From Bacteroidota bacterium (GTDB lineage: Bacteria > Bacteroidota > Ignavibacteria > SZUA-365), in contig JACZJN010000170.1 of NCBI GenBank assembly GCA_014860565.1, positions 1 through 37,874 of the forward strand: a DNA stretch of 37,874 nt, in the 5' to 3' direction. Position numbers and translations under genes: made by a program. This document shows, in pieces, positions 16,401 to 24,058 of this stretch (position 1 is its first letter; every line of letters starts with the position of its first letter). The notes beneath the pieces are model-generated. The model was not told the DNA's origin. It did no database searches and saw nothing but the letters and a program-made list of their open reading frames with translations.

Positions 16401-18104
16401 GGCATGCCTGCACGGATGGATCGAGCGCTCGATTTCATGCCCTCGGTGAAGGAAGAATCCCGCCGCCGCGTTCGAAACCTTTTCGTGACGACGCCCTTTC
16501 TTTCCCTCACCCTGCTCATGCTGCATGGGATCGACAATCTGCAGGAGGGTGACCTCGCGGAGGGAAGCCTGCGCGTGGAAGCGCTGCCTGCGCATCGTGG
16601 TGAAGCCGCTCCCTTCCGCATTGTGCTGCAAACGAGGGCCGGCCGACGCTATGCATTTCTCCTGCTTCTCGATGACCGGTACCGCGAGCCGGCGATGCCG
16701 GAGACGCTCCTCTCCCTTCTGCGCATTGCGGGCGTGCCAGTGCGGCTTCCATCCTTGCCGCGTTTCGGCAGCTTCATGCCCGAAGCGGGAGCGATCTCCT
16801 TCGGCGAGGCACCCGGACGCCTGCTTTCGACATTGATGGATCACGGACGTCACGACGTCGATACAGCGGAACTCCGCCGCTGGTGGGTGTCGGCGCTCTC
16901 GGCGTGGATTCGTGGCTGGCGCGACAGCGGACGCCTGCTGATCCCCGGAGCCATCGAAGCCGAAAACGTCATCGTTCCCTGGATACGCTATCGCGAAGGC
17001 GCGGTGATTGCCTCCGTGGCGGGATGGCACGTCTGCGAAGGTCCGCATTGTCTCATCGAAGGACTGTTCAACGTGCTGCATCGCGGTGCGGAACGATGGA
17101 ACGAATCACGCCTGCAGTCGACGTGGGTGATCGATGCGCTCTACGAGGTGCTTGGGGACGACGACGCGCGTGCGCTGCTGCAGGCGATGGCCGACGAACA
17201 GCTCGCGGAAGCCGAACCCATCGGGATGCAGAGCGCCGACGTCATCCTGCGTGCTGTTCACCTGCGCGCACGGCAGTATTGTCCGCCTGTCGCCGTGCAG
17301 AATGCCGTGGCCTGCTGGAAAGAATGGGCGGGTTTGTACCCGCGGTTGGTGGAGGATCGCGGTGAGGAGTATCTCCGTCATGTGCTCGGGCTCTACGGCG
17401 TTTCGCGGTACGGCGATGCGGCGCGCTGGTTCGTCACCCGGCACACGCTGCTGGCAGGTCTCCCTCCGGATTGCGGGACGCGTCTCGAAGAGCTGATATT
17501 CCGCATGAACGCCGATGCGTCATGGACCGTGACGCGCAGCATCGAACTGGCTGAATTGCAGGAACGGATTCCCCCCGGAATCCTGCGCGAACAATTTCTT
17601 CGAATGGTTTTCCCCGCACAGCGAGGAAAGGAACTGCAGCTAGTACGCATGCGCGTGGCGGGGAAGGACGCGGTTGTCGTGGAGCACGCGGTGCATAAAG
17701 ACGAACGGCATGATATGGTGATTCGCGAAACCATGAGCGCCGCGGAAACCGGCGGCATTCTTTCCCTGCTGATGCGCGAGCGATTTCCCGTTCCCACGGG
17801 CGAGGAACTCCGCTACCTTGCGCTTTTCGATGGGCAGCGACGCATCATGGGCGGGGTGGTCTACGCAGCGCCGGATGATGCGGAGGCCGAACTCAAGGCG
17901 ATCGTCGTTGAAGAAACAGTGCGTGGACAGGGACTCGGCCGCGCCCTGATCGGAGACCTCGCCCTGCGCATGAAAACAGCAGGGGCACGCTCGCTGCGTG
18001 CCCCGCATTATCTGCTGCCGTTCTGTGTTCATGCCGGGTTCGCTTCCGACCCGAGAGACGGCGAATTGCGCCATCTTCTCGATGAGCAGCCCGATGAGGA
18101 TTAA
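13443..18104 (+). CDS. Acyl-CoA synthetase-like (ANL) / GNAT acetyltransferase fusion
   Basis: A 1553-residue cytoplasmic protein with enzyme domains at both ends. Residues ~90-640 form an AMP-forming ANL adenylating domain of the long-chain acyl-CoA synthetase type: FTSGSTGRPKG (A3, 268-278), LPLFHTFGRFLE, GFGMTEATGG (A5), TGDLF (A7), RIIDRVKD (A8) and a C-terminal SLNRKRI where the catalytic Lys is expected. Residues ~640-1400 are unassigned; parts look like helical repeats. The last ~120 residues are a GNAT domain with RGQGLGRA (1494-1501), the acetyl-CoA pyrophosphate loop. The simplest reading is an enzyme that makes an acyl-CoA or acyl-adenylate and transfers the acyl group to an amine, but substrates are unknown. 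The gene stands alone; its stop is 6 bases from a convergent stop. A weak ribosome-binding site precedes the ATG. Confidence 0.85.
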   Translation: MQTSLADLLRAFHQQFEPDLPPAILTVAHAALVERDGVQIPDADIRNMLSVAASPRFLRALSREQRYGAYERAMRAAMLHLRYSLGDMLDDRARTFPERCFLEEGDGERRSLSLAQTATRCGIIAHALRAGMPSAGAPRVALFTANTLEGALCDLACLAHGIFVTPLSVHLDEPALAAILLRLRITTVLIDDEDRLRRILHVRKEYDLKLTVLFAGVGDPEEKGVERFDSFIANNRERALRNGTDVRRTGIPGTRDMVDYTGTSTVMFTSGSTGRPKGICFSQLNMVSKRFARAAALPDVGIDETLVAFLPLFHTFGRFLELQGMLFWGGRYVFAGNPSREALFARMREFRPTGLVSIPQRWGELREEAERAGGLAAVSGGRLRWGLSAAGYLAPSVFRYFHQQGVALCSGFGMTEATGGILMTPPGEYEDDSVGIPLPGIEVRLSTEGELEMRGPYVARALPELEDGRDTDAMGEEAESLEAAAALETDPAGEWEATGDLFTRSADGHYRIIDRVKDIYKNSRGQTVAPLAIENRFRDVPGLRRCFLSGDGRPHNTLLIVLDQDASMLRGMPSAQEKERYFNEIVRAVNHDLPAYERILEFTVLNKDFSESTGELTAKGSLNRKRIAEQYRAEIDRMYRARALSFQIAGLRLQLPLWILRDIGCTERDLRIHPDGLFNAAAHTLLRVAEGRSEQRWRIGDFEYQLSGATIDLGRLCRQPAGWTGNAALADFFPCHEGWDVPLPEVIDVHPLQTTESAAHPETPWKKSKARADAADDGMRPGAAEYSRGSVGSVLLQLHQLLALIFAAESPAALQLFDDIAAALQSTPHRHAALLRRRLGSCAWHPDEAVRIRAYEALLLFDPDPEDAAPYHAFMNAGRTFLDGPALERIASPDMRGERLAALRRRLQSYRAQRPLPSAEDQRVYSHLLALMYRLASRDPACVYDVRAEFALWMQVDAMRAYATELFYALKDVYVRRQRGLSADSSGMPARMDRALDFMPSVKEESRRRVRNLFVTTPFLSLTLLMLHGIDNLQEGDLAEGSLRVEALPAHRGEAAPFRIVLQTRAGRRYAFLLLLDDRYREPAMPETLLSLLRIAGVPVRLPSLPRFGSFMPEAGAISFGEAPGRLLSTLMDHGRHDVDTAELRRWWVSALSAWIRGWRDSGRLLIPGAIEAENVIVPWIRYREGAVIASVAGWHVCEGPHCLIEGLFNVLHRGAERWNESRLQSTWVIDALYEVLGDDDARALLQAMADEQLAEAEPIGMQSADVILRAVHLRARQYCPPVAVQNAVACWKEWAGLYPRLVEDRGEEYLRHVLGLYGVSRYGDAARWFVTRHTLLAGLPPDCGTRLEELIFRMNADASWTVTRSIELAELQERIPPGILREQFLRMVFPAQRGKELQLVRMRVAGKDAVVVEHAVHKDERHDMVIRETMSAAETGGILSLLMRERFPVPTGEELRYLALFDGQRRIMGGVVYAAPDDAEAELKAIVVEETVRGQGLGRALIGDLALRMKTAGARSLRAPHYLLPFCVHAGFASDPRDGELRHLLDEQPDED

Positions 18105-18110
18105 GGAAAG

Positions 18111-19088
18111 CTATTTTTTCGGGGTGAAGTGCTCGACAGCATTCTTCACCGGCTTGACCGTGCGAAGGTAGGCGTAGATCGCACGAAGATCCTCGTCCTT
18201 CATCCTGGAGTAGAGAAACCAGGGCATGATAGTGTTGAAATCCGTCGGTCCGAGCTCGGGTTCGACGTACAGTGAATCGGTATAGGCGCGGAAGCGCTGT
18301 ACGAACATGTCTTCGGTCCAGCCGCCGATGCCGGTTTCCGTGTCCGGAGTGATGTTGGCCGACCGCAGCGTTCCACCAGGCAGGGGGAGTTCATAACCGC
18401 CGGCGTAGTCCATACCAGGCACAGGCTCGCCCTTCACCATCTGCGTGTGGCAATCAGCGCATCCCGCCATCGTGATCATGTACTTGCCGTATGCCACCTT
18501 GTTGGATGGAGAAGGGCGGCTCTCATGCGTCGGATCGGAAGGAATCGTGCGCATGATCAGATTCATGGGGAATTTAACATCGGATTTCTGCACCGTGTTT
18601 TCCACTGGATCGAGCGTGCGGATGTAGGCGATGATCGCGTAGATATCTTCCTTGTCCATCCTTCCGAAATTAGGGTAGGGCATGATCGGGAATAATGGAT
18701 GGCCGTCCTTGCTCACCCCGGAAACAATCGCGCGATAGATCTCCCCGTCGGTCCAGTCCTTCAGATGCGTCGGCGTGATATTCGGCGCATAGAAATCGCC
18801 AGGGAGTCCCATGTCCTCGCCAAATTTCTCTCCGCCGTTGCCGATCGTGCCGGCGACGACAGGACCGGCAAAGCGCGTGAAGTCACGCGTGGAATGACAG
18901 TCGACGCAGCCCGCGACATGCCAGGCAAGATATTCGCCGCGTTCGATGCGTTCGGGCGTCCGTTCGATGCTGATGTCCGGAGCCTCGCTCACCTTGGGGT
19001 AGGCCGCATTCAGCCAGACGTAGCCGCCTCCGACGATGACCACCGCCAGCACCAGCAAACCGAGCAATATGTTGCGCGCAATTTTCAT
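18111..19088 (-). CDS. Membrane-anchored diheme cytochrome c
   Basis: A 325-residue periplasmic electron carrier. An N-terminal hydrophobic segment (residues ~7-27) with no obvious cleavage site should anchor it in the inner membrane. Two class-I cytochrome c domains follow, with heme-binding CVDCH (61-65) and CADCH (210-214). PIMPYPNF near 134-141 and NTIMPWF near the end supply the likely axial Met ligands. The arrangement resembles the cytochrome subunits of membrane alcohol or gluconate dehydrogenases, but those normally carry three hemes and a dehydrogenase gene would be adjacent; none is. AAAGGA sits 7 bases before the ATG, and a good promoter is at 19220-19248. It ends almost stop-to-stop with the ANL-GNAT gene. 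Its redox partner is unknown. Confidence 0.92.
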   Translation of the reverse strand: MKIARNILLGLLVLAVVIVGGGYVWLNAAYPKVSEAPDISIERTPERIERGEYLAWHVAGCVDCHSTRDFTRFAGPVVAGTIGNGGEKFGEDMGLPGDFYAPNITPTHLKDWTDGEIYRAIVSGVSKDGHPLFPIMPYPNFGRMDKEDIYAIIAYIRTLDPVENTVQKSDVKFPMNLIMRTIPSDPTHESRPSPSNKVAYGKYMITMAGCADCHTQMVKGEPVPGMDYAGGYELPLPGGTLRSANITPDTETGIGGWTEDMFVQRFRAYTDSLYVEPELGPTDFNTIMPWFLYSRMKDEDLRAIYAYLRTVKPVKNAVEHFTPKK

Positions 19089-19219
19089 TGCGACATCCTT
19101 TCATAACGTTGAAACATATGACGATATATATGACAGCGTGCGGGCTGCAGAGTGCCCGAACGACATCGTTGTACGGCAGAGCAGAATCGAAGTTGCACTA
19201 TTGATAGACAGACTGATTC

Positions 19220-19248
19220 TAAATAATGAATCGCATTCACAATGTCAA
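19220..19248 (-). promoter_or_regulatory. Promoter of the cytochrome c gene
   Basis: On the minus strand TTGACA (19248-19243) and TATTTA (19225-19220) have a 17-base spacer. This gives a leader of about 125 bases, long enough to hold regulation, though I see no structured element in it. Confidence 0.6.
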
Positions 19249-19292
19249 CCGTGGAACGGATCACTTTGCGGGAGGGGCAGTACGGTGGGATA

Positions 19293-20405
19293 TCAGTGCG
19301 CGGGTGGAATCCAGTCGGGAAGGGATGCTGGGGCCGGAGTGCGGCCGTACCAGAGATCGTCAAGCCGGATCGCGGCGCGGCGGATCAGCGGCGATAAGCG
19401 GATGCCTCGCCTCACGATGTTGTGCAAGAAGGTATCCGGGTGGGAATAGGGGCAGACCGCCACGCAGCGGCCGCAGTCGGTACCGAGCGTATTCCAGACG
19501 AGAAAGCAGGCGTCGCTGTCGATCTGCCAGCGCGCCAGGCCGTCGGCATCGATGCGCGGTCCGTCGGAAATCGCCCTGCCCGGACAGGCATCGGCGCATT
19601 TTTTGCAATGGGTGCAGAAATCCAGCATGGTTTCGTCATGTGTCTGCGTGTCGGTCAGCAGGGGCGCATCAGTGGTGATCACGGCGATGCGGACCCGCGG
19701 TCCGAGCCGCGGCGTCATCAGCAGACCCATGCGTCCGATTTCTCCGAGCCCCGCGTCTCGGGCGATGAGCGGACACACGACTTCGTATTTGCCATCGATA
19801 TGAGCGCGGGCGGGCCAGCCAAGCCGCCGCAGAAACTGTGCGACCTGCACGGCCATGGCGCCCGACCGCAGGTACTCGCGTGACGATTCCATGACGATGC
19901 TGCCGGCAGGCGCGCTCGCCACCATCCGGGGATCCATCTCCACGGTGAAGGCGATCGCATGTTGGTGCCGGCGCAGGATTTCCTTTCCATACGCGTCGCC
20001 GCGGCCCGCATGTGAATAGCAGTGCTCGTCACGCAGTTGCGTGACACCCACGCTGTGTGCCCCGAGCTGTCGCAGCCAGCCCTTGACGAACGTGGTCAGG
20101 GCGGCGGCGTTCACGTCAGTGCGCTTCTCGTGCACTGCGCCGTCAACTGCGGCGTGCAGCAAGTCGACCGTGTCGAAGGTTGCGTCGGCGGCGGGAAACA
20201 TCAGCGGGTGGGCGAGGGCGGCGCGTGCGTCGAGCAGTCCGGGTGCAGTGCGGAAGCGGCGGTCGATCTCCTCCCGTTCCGGGTGTGCGGCGTAATACGC
20301 GTCGTAGCGTTCGCTGCCTTCTTCAAGCTTTCGTCGGGAAAAGATAACGTCGCGTTCGTCAAAACGGCGGGATGGCCGTGCGGCGGGATGGCGCGGGCGC
20401 GGCAT
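19293..20405 (-). CDS. Reductive-dehalogenase-like 4Fe-4S protein
   Basis: A 370-residue protein with two 4Fe-4S clusters. The first is C264-x2-C267-x2-C270-x3-C274P (FCTHCKKCADACPGRA). The second is C300-x10-C311-x2-C314-x3-C318P (LGTDCGRCVAVCPYSHP). This spacing, with the DCGxC and CPYSHP context, is that of the reductive dehalogenase/epoxyqueuosine reductase superfamily, whose members use cobalamin. The upstream ~200 residues would be the corrinoid-binding part. Unlike respiratory dehalogenases it has no Tat signal and no RdhB anchor beside it, so it is probably cytoplasmic. It is shorter than respiratory enzymes and lacks the QueG C-terminal HEAT region. It starts 7 bases after the L,D-transpeptidase stop, so the two are probably co-transcribed. 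Substrate unknown. Confidence 0.82.
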   Translation of the reverse strand: MPRPRHPAARPSRRFDERDVIFSRRKLEEGSERYDAYYAAHPEREEIDRRFRTAPGLLDARAALAHPLMFPAADATFDTVDLLHAAVDGAVHEKRTDVNAAALTTFVKGWLRQLGAHSVGVTQLRDEHCYSHAGRGDAYGKEILRRHQHAIAFTVEMDPRMVASAPAGSIVMESSREYLRSGAMAVQVAQFLRRLGWPARAHIDGKYEVVCPLIARDAGLGEIGRMGLLMTPRLGPRVRIAVITTDAPLLTDTQTHDETMLDFCTHCKKCADACPGRAISDGPRIDADGLARWQIDSDACFLVWNTLGTDCGRCVAVCPYSHPDTFLHNIVRRGIRLSPLIRRAAIRLDDLWYGRTPAPASLPDWIPPAH

Positions 20406-20412
20406 GGAAAGG

Positions 20413-22260
20413 CTATGCTCCGCTTCGCTGGCTCAGACGTTTGAACACGCGCACGAGCCTGGCGTCCTTGCGGTAGATGTCGTCGCGGAATTGCAGAACG
20501 CCCGCGCTGTCGACCCAGGACGTGTAGTAGTCAATAAAAAGAGGGGCGCGCTTTTTCAGGAAAACGGGCTTGCTACGCGCACCGCTCCAGATTGCCTTCT
20601 GCAGCCGGGGCACGTCCCAGTCCGGCGTTCCCTCGAGAAGGAATCGCGCGAAGTCCATAGGCTGCTGAATGCGAACGCAGCCATGGCTGACGGCACGCAC
20701 TGCGCGTTTGAAAGCCCATTGCTGCGGCGTGTCATGCAGGTAGATGCTGAAATCATTCTGGAACATGAATTTGATCGCGCCCAGCGCATTGCCTTCGCCG
20801 GGATCCTGCTTGAACTTGAAGGGCATCTTGTACGGATTGTGCTCGGCCCAGTTGATCTTGCTCGCGTCGACCAGTGAATCACGGTAGTACACTTTGTAGC
20901 GGCCCTTGCGGAGATAATTGCTGTCCTTCTTCGCGGAGTAATAAATCTCTCGTGCAGCGATGCTCCACGGCACGTTCCAGAACGGATTCAGAATGCAGTG
21001 CGTGAATTCGCCGGTCAGCTGCGGTGTTTCGTGATTCTTGGGCTCGTAGCGCCGTTGGCCGGTCCGCACGTACAGATCGTATTGTGCGGCATACCCGGCC
21101 GGACGAGGCCCACCGACACACACCGCCATCGAGGTCACGACCTTGTCGCCGTCCTTGGCGTAGAGCCAATACTCGGGAATATTCACCACGACATAGCGTC
21201 CCTTCGCCGGATACCGGAGCCAGCGGAAGCGCTCGAGGTTGACGCGGATCTGATCGGTGTACGCATCGATACCGCGGTTGAGTCGTCCCACGGTGCGCTC
21301 GCCGACAACTCCGTCGACCAGCAGTCCGTGGCGTTCCTGGTAGCGCATGACAGCTTTGGCCAGACTGCTGTCATAGGTGTATGGCCCGAGCGTTTGCAGG
21401 CGGAGGCTGTCGAGTTCAAACGCCTGGAGGGCGAGATCGACCAGTTGCACTGTTCCACGCAGGGGCGCCTGGTAGGAGGTGAACAATTCACCGGTAAGCA
21501 TCAGCCGCTGGGTAAGGGCGGGTACCGCAGAAGAGGTGTCGCCCACAAGGACCTTGCTCACCGTCAGGTCCGGAATTCGCGGCCAGCGATAGAGTCTCTT
21601 GATATCGCGAAAGCCTGCGTACGCCCGCTGCAATTTGCGATAGCGCGCCGCATCAGGCTGAATATTGCGAAGAAAGGCGATGATGTCGGGTGTCTGAAGG
21701 GGCTGGAGGAATTCATGGAGTCCGGGTCGCGCCACGGGGAGGTGGTAGGCGTCGTCAATGCTGCGCGGGTCGACAACGCCGTAGCGGAGGTGACTCGCAT
21801 AGCGGAGAAGTCCGTCCGAAAGCAGGAGCTCGATGCGTGCCAGCGATTCATTATGGTCGCTGTCGCTGCGGCCGTCGGTGAGGATGGCGTCGAGCAGTGC
21901 CTGCAGTGTCGCCACATGATACCACTCTGGATCGAGGCCGTGTTCGTCCGAATGCATCAGAAAGCGCAGCAGGACAATTACACGGGAAGGGAAGGAGTCC
22001 TCGTTCACCCACAGCGGCACGTATTCGCGCTGACGATACTGCTGCAGCAAGGTATCGTCATGCACGAGCGTCTCACGGAATGAGGGGACCGCAAAGAGCT
22101 TGTGTACCTGCTGTGCAATAGCGTCCGTGTCGATGCTACGCACCACGGGCTGCGGTGCGGCTTCGACCGAATCACTGTAATCAGGCAGCCAGGAGCAACC
22201 GGAGAGCAGCAGGAAAGGGACCGCAAGAAAATAATAGATCAGACGTCTGTGAAAGGGCAT
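20413..22260 (-). CDS. L,D-transpeptidase (YcbB-like) lipoprotein
   Basis: A 615-residue murein crosslinking enzyme. The N-terminus is a lipoprotein signal ending LLLSGC (Cys22). Residues ~60-330 form the YcbB-type scaffold region, with a peptidoglycan-binding-like segment near 295-330 (AVMRYQERHGLLVDGVVGE). The YkuD catalytic domain follows: RYVVVNIPEYWLY, LNPFWNVPWSIA, then His509 (YLHDTP) and SHGCVRI with the catalytic Cys528. The long insert between domains (APLRG to about 300) is typical of YcbB/LtdD proteins of about 600 residues. It should make 3-3 crosslinks between stem peptides in the periplasm or attach proteins to the wall. A Bacteroidota-like promoter lies upstream (22311-22341). 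The reductive-dehalogenase-like gene follows closely. Confidence 0.93.
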   Translation of the reverse strand: MPFHRRLIYYFLAVPFLLLSGCSWLPDYSDSVEAAPQPVVRSIDTDAIAQQVHKLFAVPSFRETLVHDDTLLQQYRQREYVPLWVNEDSFPSRVIVLLRFLMHSDEHGLDPEWYHVATLQALLDAILTDGRSDSDHNESLARIELLLSDGLLRYASHLRYGVVDPRSIDDAYHLPVARPGLHEFLQPLQTPDIIAFLRNIQPDAARYRKLQRAYAGFRDIKRLYRWPRIPDLTVSKVLVGDTSSAVPALTQRLMLTGELFTSYQAPLRGTVQLVDLALQAFELDSLRLQTLGPYTYDSSLAKAVMRYQERHGLLVDGVVGERTVGRLNRGIDAYTDQIRVNLERFRWLRYPAKGRYVVVNIPEYWLYAKDGDKVVTSMAVCVGGPRPAGYAAQYDLYVRTGQRRYEPKNHETPQLTGEFTHCILNPFWNVPWSIAAREIYYSAKKDSNYLRKGRYKVYYRDSLVDASKINWAEHNPYKMPFKFKQDPGEGNALGAIKFMFQNDFSIYLHDTPQQWAFKRAVRAVSHGCVRIQQPMDFARFLLEGTPDWDVPRLQKAIWSGARSKPVFLKKRAPLFIDYYTSWVDSAGVLQFRDDIYRKDARLVRVFKRLSQRSGA

Positions 22261-22310
22261 GTCTCTGTATCAAACAGCATGCGGACGTTCAAAAAAAATA
22301 TCCGATACTT

Positions 22311-22341
22311 CAAACATATCGAAAAGCGCAGGCGATTCAAA
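22311..22341 (-). promoter_or_regulatory. Bacteroidota-type promoter of the L,D-transpeptidase gene
   Basis: On the minus strand TTTG (22341-22338) is followed after 19 bases by TATGTTTG (22318-22311). This matches the Bacteroidota consensus TTTG/TAnnTTTG in both boxes. It leaves a leader of about 45 bases before the ATG at 22260. Confidence 0.6.
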
Positions 22342-22399
22342 AGACACAACGCGTCTGATTCGGAAATAATCTGTTCTTGGCCGAAATACCGATGCCGTG

Positions 22400-23167
22400 T
22401 TACATCCCCTTGGCCAGGAATCCGCCGTCCACCGCGATGGTTTGACCGGTGACAAAGGATGCGGCGGAGGCGCAGAGAAATGCGGTTACCGCGGCGACCT
22501 CGATCGGCTCGCCGATGCGTCCCATCGGCGTGCGGGAAAGGACGGTATCGTAATACGCCCGGTTGGCGAGAACCCCTTCCACGAGCGGTGTGCGGATGTA
22601 CCAGGGCGCAACGCTGTTGACACGGATGCCGTCCTGGGCCCACTCCACTGCCAGGTAGCGTGTGAGCTGGTCGAGGGCCGCCTTGCTCATCGCATACGGG
22701 GCGCCGGTCGGAACCGTCGAGAGTCCGGCGGTCGACCCGATGAGCACGACCGAGGCGCCATGTGCCGCCGCGAGCAGCGCATGCAGGTGCCGGGTAAGCT
22801 CGAAGGCGGCAGTGGCATTCGTGTCGAGGATGTGACGGAATTCCTCGATGCTGTAATCGACGCTCTTCTTCCGGATGTTTGTCCCCGCACAGTTCACAAA
22901 GACATCAAGCCGATCCCAATGTGCGCGGACACTGTGAATGATGTGCCATCGGCCTTCGGATGTGCTGACGTCCGCGACTATGCCTTCGACCTTCCCTCCG
23001 AGGTCACGCCAATCGGACAGGCGCTGCTGCAGTTCATCGACCGTGCGGGCGACCACCATCAATTCGGCGCCCTGGGCGAGAAAGAGATCACAAATGGCGC
23101 GTCCGATGCCCCGGGTGCCACCGGTCACCAGCGCGCGTTTCCCTCCGACCGAAAATAGATTGCTCAT
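22400..23167 (-). CDS. Short-chain dehydrogenase/reductase, tropinone-reductase-like
   Basis: A 255-residue NAD(P)-dependent oxidoreductase of the classical SDR family. The dinucleotide motif TGGTRGIG is at residues 15-22, with VVART after beta-2 (an Arg there favours NADPH). The NAG motif appears as NCAG (92-95) and the catalytic residues are Ser145 (IGSTAG), Tyr158 and Lys162 (YAMSK). The C-terminal PMGRIGEP and VTGQTIAVDGGF are standard. Length is normal and the closest named type by pattern is tropinone reductase-like or gluconate 5-dehydrogenase-like; the substrate cannot be told from the sequence. No Shine-Dalgarno is visible. It lies 139 bases upstream of the transpeptidase start, with that gene's promoter in between, so it is likely separate from it. 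Confidence 0.92.
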   Translation of the reverse strand: MSNLFSVGGKRALVTGGTRGIGRAICDLFLAQGAELMVVARTVDELQQRLSDWRDLGGKVEGIVADVSTSEGRWHIIHSVRAHWDRLDVFVNCAGTNIRKKSVDYSIEEFRHILDTNATAAFELTRHLHALLAAAHGASVVLIGSTAGLSTVPTGAPYAMSKAALDQLTRYLAVEWAQDGIRVNSVAPWYIRTPLVEGVLANRAYYDTVLSRTPMGRIGEPIEVAAVTAFLCASAASFVTGQTIAVDGGFLAKGM

Positions 23168-23219
23168 GTTCGCATACTGCTGTGGTGAAAGCGTGCCGCA
23201 TAGAATACGGAGTCAGGGA

Positions 23220-23241
23220 ACGCGGCGCAAGCGTGCCGCGT
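23220..23241 (-). terminator. GC-rich hairpin downstream of the barrel gene
   Basis: ACGCGGC (23220-23226) and GCCGCGT (23235-23241) form a 7-bp stem with an 8-base loop, 30 bases after the stop of the minus-strand barrel gene. There is no T run, so it is at best a rho-aided or mRNA-stabilising hairpin. Confidence 0.35.
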
Positions 23242-23270
23242 CCGCACCAGACATGCGACAGGTACCACCA

Positions 23271-24056
23271 TCACCAGGCGAAGAGAACGGAAAGCAATCC
23301 GCGCACACCCGCGGTCTTCCATTCGTGATCTTCGCCGACGGTCTGCAGCGGCAGCAGCCACGTGGCTTCGAACCCGAGCGCGAGGTCCTGGTTCAGCGGC
23401 AGCGTGTAGCCGATGCCCGCCCTCAGTCCCGCGTGCATGCTTCGCGCCATGGCGACGTCGTCGTCGTAAACGGTGTGATCGCGTGATCCGTCGATAAACA
23501 GGGCTCCGTCGGGAGAGGCAATTCGTTCGTTGACCGTGGCGGTTTCGGAAACATGAAAGCCGAGGGCGGGTCCCGCAAGCACGGCGAGGCCGGTGCGGCC
23601 GATCTGCACGGAGGCCATCAGGTCGATGCCGATCAATCGCAGGGTGTAGCTGAGTTCGTCTTCGAGCACGATTGCCTGCGGTTTCATGTCCTTTCCGATG
23701 ATTTCACTCGCAATCGGGTCGCTTGTGAAATCACCGCGATGGCATTCTCCGAAAATGCGGGGCTCGATCCGCAGCCATCGGGCGATGGGAATGCTCAGGC
23801 GCAAGTCGAGTGCGGAACCGAGTCCCGAAGCATCGCCGTACACGCCACAGCCCTCGCAGTCGCCGGGGAAGGAGAACCCGCCGCTGTGCATGCTGTAAAA
23901 CACGCCGGCCGAAATGCCGAGGTACCAGGGCGTTCGTGCCGGGGAGACCGAAGTAGGCGCGGCGTCCTGGGCGACGGCCGTCTGCAGCGGCGATAGCGCC
24001 GTGATGACGACGGTGAAAAGAACGGCGAGGAGGAGAAGAATTCGTGTGGCGTTCAT
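23271..24056 (-). CDS. Outer-membrane beta-barrel protein
   Basis: A 261-residue protein with a signal peptide (to about residue 30, ending TAVAQ). The mature part alternates hydrophobic strands and polar turns: WYLGISAGVFYSMHSGG, LDLRLSIPIARWLRIEPRIFGE, LRLIGIDLMASVQIG, AGLRAGIGYTLPL and LALGFEATWLLPL. The C-terminus ends in an aromatic residue (LSVLFAW), as outer-membrane barrels do. Eight or so strands fit an OmpW/PorT-like barrel. It starts 2 bases after the stop of the large secreted protein upstream, so they form one operon, and may act together at the surface. CEGCG near residue 68 might be a small disulfide loop. The precise function is unknown. Confidence 0.82.
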   Translation of the reverse strand: MNATRILLLLAVLFTVVITALSPLQTAVAQDAAPTSVSPARTPWYLGISAGVFYSMHSGGFSFPGDCEGCGVYGDASGLGSALDLRLSIPIARWLRIEPRIFGECHRGDFTSDPIASEIIGKDMKPQAIVLEDELSYTLRLIGIDLMASVQIGRTGLAVLAGPALGFHVSETATVNERIASPDGALFIDGSRDHTVYDDDVAMARSMHAGLRAGIGYTLPLNQDLALGFEATWLLPLQTVGEDHEWKTAGVRGLLSVLFAW

Positions 24057-24058
24057 GG

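Noticed and set aside
18111..19088. Cytochrome c as the subunit of a membrane alcohol dehydrogenase
   Set aside because: Only two heme motifs instead of three and no dehydrogenase gene alongside; called simply a diheme cytochrome c.
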